This document shows positions 55,540-64,000 of a DNA stretch of 64,000 bases, piece by piece; position 1 is the stretch's first letter; each line of letters opens with the position of its first letter. The DNA comes from Paraspadella gotoi (lineage: Eukaryota; Chaetognatha). The translations under genes and the position numbers were made by a program. Below the pieces are notes generated by a model that worked only from the letters and a program-made list of their open reading frames with translations, was not told the origin of the DNA and did not search any database. The stretch is from the NCBI GenBank assembly GCA_051294375.1, contig CM119267.1, positions 3,925,260 to 3,989,259 of the forward strand, written 5' to 3'.

Positions 55540-56035
55540 CGACGACAAACTAAGACGACGACGACGAAGAAGATGAGGACGACGACGACGACGACGAAGA
55601 CGACGACAAACGAAGATGAGGACGACAACGTCGACGAAGATGAGGACGATGACGACGACGAAGACGACGATGACGACGACAAACAAAGATACGACGAAGA
55701 TGAGGACGACGAAGAGGACGATGACGACGACAAACATAGATACGACGAAGATGAGGACGATGACGACGACGAAGAGGACGATGATGACGAAGAGGATGGC
55801 GACGAAGACGAGGATTATATAGACGGAGGATGACGATGATGACGACAACAAAGACTGAGATGACGACGATAAGAGGACGATGACGACAAAGACGATGTAA
55901 CAAAGATGAGGAAGAGGACGATGACGACGACAAAGAGGATGATGACAAAGACGAAGAGAACAATGATGTAGACAACGATGATGACGAAGACAAGGAGGAC
56001 GTTGACGACAACGAGGAAGAGGACAATTATGATGT
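55540..56035. repeat. (GAC/GAT/GAA)n trinucleotide region
   Basis: About 500 bases of GAY/GAR triplets. The plus frame at 55,573-55,833 reads as poly-Asp/Glu with KQRYDED and KHRYDEDED insertions, while minus frames read serine- or valine-rich. A roughly 50-base higher-order repeat is visible (GATACGACGAAGATGAGGAC at about 55,687 and 55,738). Confidence 0.85.
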
Positions 56036-56099
56036 CTAGGAAGATGGCGGAGTGAAAGATGGGATGACAAAAACGATGATTAAGTCTAAGACGACGCTA

Positions 56100-56170
56100 A
56101 TTTTAATGCTATATTATTATATTATTATATTATATTATTATATTATTAATTTAGTAATTTAGTAATTAGA
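56100..56170. repeat. (TATTA)n-like AT array
   Basis: TATATTATTATATTATTATA words with TAGTAATTTAGTAAT. Confidence 0.8.
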
Positions 56171-56424
56171 TATTATTTCGAAATAATATCGCATTAATAT
56201 TAAAGTTTGAGATCAAATAAATTAAGTGTTTTCCTCGGAATTATCTGATAGAAGAACAGAGTCAGAGAACAGGCGAATGGATCGACGAAAGTCCCAAGAA
56301 CATCACGTATTCATCCTCGCAAAGTGTTCTTTTTTTTTCCAAAGCTGTCGAAACTGTTTTGGAATACGTCCACGAGAGGCGGACGAGGCTGATAAACCGA
56401 ATAAACAAATGATTATAGTAAAGA

Positions 56425-56620
56425 GTAAATAGTTTATGAAATTGGTACAACCAATATAAAAATTATCCATTCATTTAATAACTAAGCTATTTTGCCACTG
56501 ACTTTGGAGAGGCTTTGGTGGTTTAAGCCCTCCATCACTCTTACAGGATAATGACATAGCAGGTCCCTGCAAGCTTTCAATCAAGACTCTCTTAGATAAA
56601 ATCTAACTAATAATAAAAAT
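56425..56620 (+). repeat. Dispersed repeat with TTGGTACAACCAA palindrome
   Basis: TTTATGAAATTGGTACAACC at about 56,434; its inverse occurs at 63,350 and a variant at 5,377. It is followed by the GGTTTAAGCCCTCC...CTGCAAGCTTTCAATCAAGA block shared with 53,160-53,215. Confidence 0.5.
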
Positions 56621-56999
56621 AAAAATAAAAATAAAAATAATAGACATATATATAGATTTTAATATTCGGATTGCATTCATTAATTTCTCGTGATAAAAAA
56701 ATATCTATTTTTCAACTGCCGGCTAAAAGTTTTTTTTTCGGTTGAATGAGATAAAGCTGTTAATATGATAAGGCGCGAGTTGAGCCACTTACCATCGTCA
56801 TCTTAATTCATCTTGTTATTGGGGGTTTTTCCGTAATTATTGTTGAGCAATGAACATTATTATATAGCTATTATTTTCCGCCTTTTCAGTTCAATAAAAA
56901 AATAGACTTTCGGTTTCATTGACGTTGTTTGTTTCTCTTTGTCTAAATTAATCAGAGTAACTAACTTGCGTATTTCCTAAGATAACTCGGCTGTCAAAT

Positions 57000-59900
57000 C
57001 AATCAATCTGGTCAAGAGTAGATAAAAAGTTTTTTGGTGAGAAGAACGATAAAATACAACACGTTATAAGATCGCTACCCATACTGACAGCATTTTTTAT
57101 GTAACGCAAATTGATAAGTGAAGCAGTTACAATGTTTTTATGAGTTTAGGAAAGCACATCCTAATCAAAGAAGATACATATATGTACAATTTGGAGGCAA
57201 AGATATAACAACATCCTAAAGAGATAGTATACAATTTACTGCATTTAATAAATAAGTGCTACTGTGCGTTTAATGTAATTTTTGCGTAACTTTTTTTTCG
57301 TTTTTGAAGCGGTCATCATGCCCCAAGATTTTCATTTTAAATCACAATACAGTATTGGGCTCGTGGTTTGTCATATTGTGGTAAAACTCTTTAACAACAA
57401 AAAAGTTTTATTCAAAAACTGTGTTGAAACATGCAAAAGATTCTGAACATGTTTGTGCAAGGGAAATGTGAATAAAATTACATCACCATTTATTCCCTAT
57501 ATTTCCTAATTCCATTGCTTCATTTTTTTGTTAGAGCTAAAAAAGTGGTAATTTGAAAACAATTTTTTTTTAGTTCTTTTTCTTTAGGATTAAAATTTTA
57601 AAACATGAATAGCTTTGTGCGTGAAAAAGGATAGAATTTTTTTTATAGATGTTTCTGCCCATCAAGTAAGTTCATCAACAAAACCTGAACTTTCTGTGAT
57701 GTTTGTTAATTGTAAAATGAGATAAATAAAAGATTCCCCTTACACCATCTTTTTAATTTTTTAAGGAAGTGACCACTACAGTAAGTTTAAAGACCAATCA
57801 GAACGTTTCTAATGTAATAACTCTATTAAAACACATCCATACAAAAAAAATAACACAAAGCTACTTTAAATTTGTCATATCCTCTAATAAGTTATAAAGT
57901 GAGTATCTGTCAGAATCATTGTAATGAATAATCTATCTTTTAGTATTCCGCATTTTTCTGAGAATTAGTAAACAAATATTTTCAAAAATATGAATTAATA
58001 TTAATGACAATTATAACCATTGATAGATCATGTACACTTAATAATAAGTAGTAACAGAACAAAGTAGGGAAACTAAATAATCAACATCATGTACAAACCA
58101 ATAGATTTACTATCTGTTATTTTAGGGTGATAATTCCAATATTCTTTAAAAACTTAAACTCGTTAGAACGCAGAGGCTTTATGGTAGAGCATGTTGAACC
58201 AAAAATATAATTACATACTCAATGTAAATTATTTAACAACTTCATTTAACTGTAATGAAGTAAACTTTGTTGGGGACAAACACAAAATAGTTATGAATCA
58301 CTAAAACTGAATTTCGAGCCATACAGTCTCTAAATTCTAACATACATATAACACATCAAATGTAGACGCTCACCCTAGTATTCACTCAATTATGTGTAAT
58401 GCATAAGGAGAGAGGATGAAGAAACCAGCTTGTATTACTGAATATAGAATAGGCCATTCGCTGACCCTTATCACTTTTTTCAAGCTGGATACATTTTGGG
58501 CTGACACCATCACTTTTCTGCAGACTTTAAGACATTTTTTATGTCATTTTGATCTCTCCATTGACATTTTTATTGATGATAAGCTGAGATAAGTATTAAC
58601 TTTTTTGGAGAACTTTCAGAATAGAGGACACGTTTTTGACCCACATCAACCTGTTGGCGGCGCTCATGGTTCACAACCGTTGTGGAGATAAAGCTTAGCT
58701 CAATCATTTCGCTTTATGATTCCATTCATTGGAAGCATATCAATCAATGATTAAACAATAAATATCTCCTAGTTGAGCTTAAAAACTAAAAGTCCTAGTC
58801 AAATTTTTTTTTTTGCTGATCTTACAAATAGATATAACGTGAAACATATGCTACTTTTTCTAGGACCAATAGTTAAAACCTTTTTAATATCCTGCTTTTT
58901 TTCATGAAATAAATTTTAAAATGAAATTAGTTGGTGCTCTATATAGAGATAGTGGTGTATGACACTTTAAGCACAAGGTTAAAAGGAATCCCGCTTATGT
59001 TTGACAGTTAGAACTACCAGTTTGATGAGCAATTCCAATGTGCAATTGTCCGTAGCTCGATTCCTGTGAAAACTTATTTGGTTTAATCTCAAGTGTCAAA
59101 TCAAACCAAATCAATGTACATGTGCATTTAAATAAACAGGGGTAGTGATCATATGTCGCTTCATACTCAAATCAGGTGCCACATGAGGCAAATGAATGAT
59201 CTGTATTTTGCTGGAAGCCCTTAGGTTAACCAGCGAACAAAACATTTGTTCTAAAACATTGGATTGCATCGGTTTCACATTTAAACTATTAAGTCATAAA
59301 AAAGTTAAAATTAAAAAAATCGTTCAGGATCAGGCACAAATTATAAGGTCTTAAGAAGCTCAGGAGTAAGGGACAATACATGGGCATAACAATAATTTTG
59401 CCCTCTACTAACAAATAATCATTAGCATTCTAAGGTGAAGGTTCAATAAATAATGCAAATGAAATGAAACCCTAGCTTAAAGAAATACATGACTGAGCAG
59501 GGTTGTATTTATAACAAAAACACACAACAGTGTGCCCTCGATTAATCTATCAAGTTCAGGAAACAGTATGCAACTTTCCTGCCAATTGATCCTTGACAAT
59601 GCTTTTACAAAGATCATATGGATGAAGGGCACTAGTAAAATGTTTTTTTTCTATATTTGCAATTACTTTTCTACTTCTATTGTGTTTAAGTTAATTTGGA
59701 CACCAGAAAATTACAAACAAGATGTTTCAAGCATTTGTTAGTGGACTAAGCACATCATTGTTTGTTCACAGCTGATTATTGTGATATCTGATCAAAATTA
59801 CCATTCATGACTTATGTTTTATCAACATAACATACCCTATACTAAACAGTTAGATGTCAGTTTGTTAAGATCTAAACTATACTGTTAAAATCCGCAGGTT

Positions 59901-62391
59901 ATTTTGATCATGTTTATAAAAATAATTTTTCTCTATTATTTTTTTGCGATGATGATGTTAATTTATCACCGCATTGCACTCACAAAAAAGATTATTCCCT
60001 AACTATGCCGTTAAGTGTAACAACTCTGTGCATTATGAGCAGGAGGAAAACAAAACCAACATTTGGCTTATTAAAATGTTTGATGGTAATGGTACAATTT
60101 TATAAAAACCGTGCTTCACAACACATCCAATAAAAAGGACGAACGAATCAGAATCGGGTGCTTATGGATGATTAAAGGAAGGTTATGCCCTCTACTGGAA
60201 TTCCTCTATGAATCCATGATATGGATTCGTTTTTAAGAAGGATATTTTTTATACCTGATGACGCCAAGACAAGTTATTCCAAAACCTTGTAAACAAATTA
60301 TAACATGAAGCCAGAAGTAAACTAGAAATAAGCTGTATAATACTGAAATAACAAAAATTTATTGCTTAACTTGCTACAGATCAATAAAGCACCTGAAAAT
60401 TAAGAACAGCGTTTTCTATCACTACATGGATATGTGACTAGATAAAAAGTTAGTTTGGATAAGGCTAATAATAATAGAGAGCAACTTAATCATGAGAGCA
60501 ACCTATCTAAAAAAATCAATGCTTTTGGCCACTTTCTAAATCAAGTATTTTTTATTGTTCCTTCTTGAATTTAAGTTTAGTTTTAGCCCGTTATTTCATT
60601 CAGAAAAAGCTAAGAGTTATGTTTTAGAATACATTTATCAATATTTCAATTTTTCTTTTAATCTTTAAATATTTTGATTTTAGCACGTTAAATTTTATTT
60701 TAGTAGTTAAAAAAATTTGCCAACCTAAATTTTATCTATTGAATAAAGTATAAACTTAAACAAAATAATGTTCTCTAACTCTTTCTGAGTGAAATAATGA
60801 CCATAGATAACTGTAGAATATGTCATAGAGGCATAATTTAATGAAGGCACCATTTTAAGTGATGTGTTATTAAAGAAAGAAAAATGTAGGAACTAAGAGT
60901 GAAATAATAATAAATAAATGATAGCGTGCGGGTACCAAATAAAAAGACTACTATGGTAATATTTTAGTATTCTGCTGAGAAGAAAAAAAAGTGATGCCTT
61001 CAAAGTGCTGTAACTAAAAATAATCAAGCAAACAGAGGTATAGGTAGAGTACATTGTATGCATCTTACCAGCATAGTTTAGTCTAGATTGCGGGTGATAT
61101 GATACGATTCCGTTAAGTATATTTATGCACAATAATTTCTACATAGCCTGGCACGAAAAATTCACATTAATATTTTACATAGAAGATGGCATGATCTTTT
61201 AATTTTTTTCTTTGAAACTACATTACAATCATCCATTATCACAACAGAGTAAGTTAGAAAATATTGTGTTATGAGGACAACTGCATGTTCTCCATAGTTT
61301 TGGACATGAAGAAGTACATTTACATCGTCAGAAGTAGATGTCAGCAATTTAACATCGTACACTCATCATCCTAAAGTTTACATAAGATTTAATCATAATG
61401 TAAACGTGTCTATTCTTTCGCAAATCACCCGGAAAACCAGATGAGTACATCGTTCCTTCACTATCACTCCCTGGGATTAACTAAAATCCCAATTTTATTC
61501 ACTGAGTAATGTTTCTTGAGAATTTAGTTTTGTTATAGTATTTTATGGAAGGTACAGCTTATGACCCACTTGAAAACAGATATTTTAATATTTGACAATA
61601 TTCTTGCTGCATCATAACAAAGGATAAAACACTCAGCCACTTCTTGTCCACTCATCTGTTCATCCACTTCTTCTCTCTGTTTTTAAAAGATGTCTTTTTC
61701 CCGCTCAAAATAAATCCTTGAACCCAATAAAGAATTTAAAGCAGAGGAAATAAGAGGATGACTGACCCAGTGAAAGTATTTGCATTCAATGGATCATTGA
61801 TCAAGACAGTCATAAGCATGCCACATTTTAAACTTATATAAACTTCTAAAACATTTTTTTTTAAACGAGAGAAATATTTCTGATTATTAAAAAGTTTAAA
61901 AAAAAATTTTTTAAACAAATCTATCCTTTCTAAATATATACTATAAAAAAGAGTTGCGTAAACTATGTAAAGTAGATTTTAAATAATCTTTAATATTATT
62001 TTAGTTACGATGATAAAAGTTAAAGTCACAATCTCGCTATTCAAATCACTTAATGCAAAAGCGCATATTTTCCCTTTTCAATTGATGTGCTAGCAAAATA
62101 GTCTTTGTCCATTTTAAAGGCTAATAAGTTAAAAAAATACCTAAATTTTTAAGTTTTTTTTTTTTTTTTTTAGGGATACAATCTTCATTAGTAGTTACTC
62201 AGTCATGTGATGAAGAAAGAATATGAAAATTCCAGTAGACCATAAAAGCGTCGAGATTGGTAGTAAAATGGCAGACAAGGCAATTGAGTTGTTGATATAC
62301 GTCTTGGCTTAGTTTTGATTTTGTCACTGAAACAAATTATCGTGCGATTTTTATCAAATTCAAACAACAGTTTTACTGCGTTAAAATATAG
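57000..62391. other. Quiet AT-rich region, no gene seen
   Basis: About 5.4 kb of AT-rich sequence, evenly textured, nearly free of the long microsatellites and minisatellites common elsewhere. Only short homopolymers occur (for example poly-T near 62,158). ORFs are short and stop-rich. It lies downstream of the 3' end of the anion-channel gene, so it is intergenic or belongs to another gene's intron. Confidence 0.5.
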
Positions 62392-62397
62392 TTTATT
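62392..62397 (-). promoter_or_regulatory. Candidate polyadenylation signal AATAAA
   Basis: AATAAA on the minus strand about 225 bases downstream of the channel stop codon. Plausible spacing for a 3' untranslated region. No transcript evidence. Confidence 0.35.
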
Positions 62398-62619
62398 TAC
62401 GTAATTGAGAGCGAAAGAAAAAAAAAATATATATATATAAAAGATACAGGAAAGGACCTCTGAGAACGCGGAAGCTAAAATCTGAAGCCTTAAATTGCGA
62501 AGTTCTCTCGCTATATTTAAACCCAAATGCAATCTTCAGAATACTGCATTCTGTATACAGTATACTGCATAGCCCTTCTTGGTGCTCTGAACAGATACCT
62601 GAATCAGTAGGCGGTGTAT

Positions 62620-62784
62620 TCATTTGTAGTAAACAAGCCAATAAACAAAGTTGAAGAGTAGAAACGCGGTGGGAAAAAATATCCGAGAAAATTTGTCTAC
62701 TAGTTTAGCGTGGAGTCGTCTGTTGATGGCTCGCCTCAAGTTGGCTACGCCGTGTCGTGACTGAGCTTTCTTCGGTTTTCCATC
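62620..62784 (-). CDS. Terminal exon (M4) of Cys-loop anion channel subunit
   Basis: Acceptor TTTTCTAG then 54 codons and TGA (62,620-62,622). It encodes the end of the cytoplasmic loop (DGKPKKAQSR..., RRAINRRLHAKLVDK) and the fourth membrane helix, FSRIFFPTAFLLFNFVYWLV, followed by YYK and stop. The pattern D(K)xSRxxFPxxFxxFNxxYW is the hallmark of the M4 segment in glycine, GABA and glutamate-gated chloride channels. The exon begins in phase 0, matching the phase-0 donor of the exon at 63,519. It is too short for an ordinary ORF scan because it has no Met. Confidence 0.88.
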   Translation of the reverse strand, partial: DGKPKKAQSRHGVANLRRAINRRLHAKLVDKFSRIFFPTAFLLFNFVYWLVYYK

Positions 62785-63029
62785 CTAGAAAACAAATTAA
62801 ATAGTCATTTAATTTAATTTAATCGAAATTAGAACGTTTTTTTCATCCATAAGACATTTGCAATTATACTGTAGTAAAACTCATCAATTCTAGTGACTGA
62901 AAGAACAAATTAAGAAGTGCTCATATTATAGCATGAATTTCTAGTGATTCGAAATCATCTCAGAAAATGGACGATAGATGGATCAGATTGTCAATCAGAA
63001 GAAAAGACGGAAAAGCCATTCGGTTTTCT

Positions 63030-63375
63030 CACATTCATCTAGCGGTCCATTTCCTGCAACGATATAGCCATTAGCCAATAGCCATTAGCCAATAGCCATT
63101 AGCCATTAGCCAATAGCCATACAGCCTGTCCAAAGGCGCGAGAGAGTTTGTTTATTAAATGAATAAATGAATATGTGTTGATTGCAGTTTTTTATTTCTA
63201 TTATTAATTATTAGAGCCGTGGTCCCTCTGCCCTTTACTGTAGCAACTTATACTCATGCATTATTATATTATTATAATTATACATTATACATTATTTTTG
63301 GGTATATGTTTTACACTTTTAATTAAAAAAAAATGAATAAAAATATTTATATTGGTTGTACCAATTTCATCGAAA
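63030..63375 (-). repeat. Dispersed repeat copy (inverse of 5,330-5,580 family)
   Basis: On the minus strand GATGAAATTGGTACAACCAA (about 63,372 to 63,353) and, further on, GCAGGAAATGGACCGCTAGATG split around 63,040-63,056. Both words occur in the same order at 5,370-5,575. The stretch between them includes the heptamer array. Confidence 0.4.
63065..63122. repeat. 7-bp (TAGCCAT/TAGCCAA)n minisatellite
   Basis: About eight heptamers, mostly alternating TAGCCAT and TAGCCAA, in the channel intron. Confidence 0.85.
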
Positions 63376-63451
63376 ACTATCCTTATATACATTAATTATC
63401 ATAGGCACTGAATTTAATGTTAAATCATCTGAAAAAATGCTTAAAATGCTA

Positions 63452-63478
63452 CGGACGGACGGACAGACGGACAGACAG
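63452..63478. repeat. (GGAC/AGAC)n tetranucleotide run
   Basis: ACGGACGGACGGACAGACGG.. close to the donor of the channel M1-M3 exon. It keeps the exon frame open for about 25 extra codons, so a simple ORF call overshoots. Confidence 0.85.
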
Positions 63479-63518
63479 AGTACGTCTCGTCCGTGATTCC
63501 CCCCCCCTCCGTATTCAC

Positions 63519-63880
63519 CGGATCTAGCTCGTCCAAATCGTCCTTCCTGTCGGTCGGTGGTCTTTTCCGAGAGAGGACGTTGACCAAAGCAAATTCCATC
63601 AGCGCGGCAAAGACGAACAACATGCAGGTTGACATCCAAACGTCGATCGCTTTGGTGTAAGATACGCGCGGCACGGACTGTTGCGAGGCTGAGAGTTGGG
63701 TGGTCATAGTGAGAACTGTTGTGACTCCGAGGGAAATTCGAGCTGGGACTGAATCACTGCTAATCCAAAAGGATACCCAGGAGAGTACAACAATTAATGT
63801 AGAAGGAATGTATGTTTGCAAAAGATAGAAACCAATTTCTCTTCCTAATGTAAATGACACTTGTAAACATGTGAAAGCAC
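63519..63880 (-). CDS. Exon encoding M1-M3 of a Cys-loop anion channel subunit
   Basis: Subunit of a pentameric ligand-gated chloride channel in the neuronal or muscle plasma membrane. After acceptor CTCTCTCAG the exon reads [16 protein letters not shown] (end of the ligand domain), M1 [18 protein letters not shown], the M1-M2 linker with PAR, which in this family accompanies anion selectivity, M2 [15 protein letters not shown], the loop [14 protein letters not shown], and M3 [19 protein letters not shown]. The loop start [17 protein letters not shown] ends at donor CCG|GTGAAT. It opens with two bases of a split codon, near the position of a known vertebrate glycine-receptor intron. The M3-M4 loop is short (about 50 residues). 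It fits glycine-receptor-like and GluCl/GABA-type subunits; the agonist cannot be told without the missing upstream exons beyond 64,000. Confidence 0.92.
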
Positions 63881-63904
63881 CTGAGAGAGGAGGGACAGGG
63901 GGGC

Positions 63905-63932
63905 AGAGAGAGAGAGAGAGAGGAGAGAGAGA

Positions 63933-63963
<31 letters not shown>

Positions 63964-63964
63964 A
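63905..63964. repeat. (GA)n microsatellite
   Basis: Interrupted GA array in the intron just upstream (minus-strand sense) of the M1-M3 exon. On the minus strand it forms a CT-rich stretch ahead of the acceptor. Confidence 0.93.
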
Positions 63965-64000
63965 AGTTAAAGAAAAAAAATTATTTTAGGTTAGGACAAT

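Larger units (their letters stand above)
62785..63518 (-). other. Intron between M3 and M4 exons
   Basis: 734 bases, starting GTGAAT and ending TTTTCTAG on the minus strand. It contains a 7-bp-unit minisatellite, a dispersed-repeat piece with the TTGGTACAACCAA palindrome, and a (GGAC/AGAC)n run near its 5' end. Confidence 0.75.

Noticed and set aside
55510-56070. 186-codon minus-strand valine/serine-rich frame
   Set aside because: Antisense of a GAY trinucleotide expansion.
63441-63518. Extension of the channel exon through the GGAC repeat
   Set aside because: The phase-0 donor CCG|GTGAAT at 63,518 matches the phase-0 M4 acceptor, while the extension (VCPSVRPS) is translated microsatellite.

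Overview
This is eukaryotic, almost certainly invertebrate-animal, nuclear DNA. The support is a spliced Cys-loop anion-channel gene with a canonical C-terminal membrane segment, an intron-split multipass membrane gene that looks XK-related, an intron-containing tRNA-Tyr relic, tRNA-derived SINEs, and several classes of animal retroelement. The background is AT-rich and crowded with microsatellites, above all (GA)n/(CT)n. Five N-gaps (three of exactly 25 bases, one of 100, one of 479) and many one-base homopolymer indels suggest a long-read draft assembly. I cannot name the species.

Layout. 0-6.7 kb: non-coding DNA with microsatellites, a 25-bp, a 28-bp and an alternating 18/25-bp minisatellite, a 0.7-kb pyrimidine tract and an exact two-copy 180-bp tandem repeat. 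6,750-12,564: a nearly complete GC-rich Ty3/gypsy LTR retrotransposon of CsRn1 type, with LTRs, primer-binding site, gag with a CHCC-type finger, protease, RT-RNase H, integrase, polypurine tract and an ATAC target duplication. Its gag carries a 658-bp internal duplication. 14.3-16.0 kb: a badly decayed BEL/Pao pol. 16.1-19.0 and 32.3-34.8 kb: two same-orientation copies of an unrecognised composite repeat with matching ends. 19.5-23.4 kb: the XK-related-like gene, plus strand, two exons, with a non-autonomous hAT element (8-bp target duplication) in its intron. 23.4-36.2 kb: gene-poor, with microsatellites, GC-rich patches and dispersed repeats. 36.6-39.0 kb: a decayed non-LTR retrotransposon in which endonuclease and RT motifs can still be followed. 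39.4-44.2 kb: the same 2.4-kb block twice, on either side of a 25-N gap. 44.2-56.5 kb: microsatellites, GC-rich patches, a tRNA-Tyr relic, a SINE and an old LTR fragment. 57-62.6 kb: quiet AT-rich DNA nearly free of microsatellites. 62.6-63.9 kb: the last two exons of the Cys-loop anion-channel subunit, minus strand.

Only the channel gene and the XK-related-like gene look like working host protein genes, and both are incomplete here: the channel's 5' exons lie beyond the right edge, and the membrane gene needs a start exon I could not find. There is no operon-like organisation. Most of the window is mobile-element debris and simple-sequence DNA. The best candidates for something undescribed are the composite 16-19/32-35 kb family, a family of short elements with inverted ends and a telomere-like core, and a few small palindromic dispersed families.
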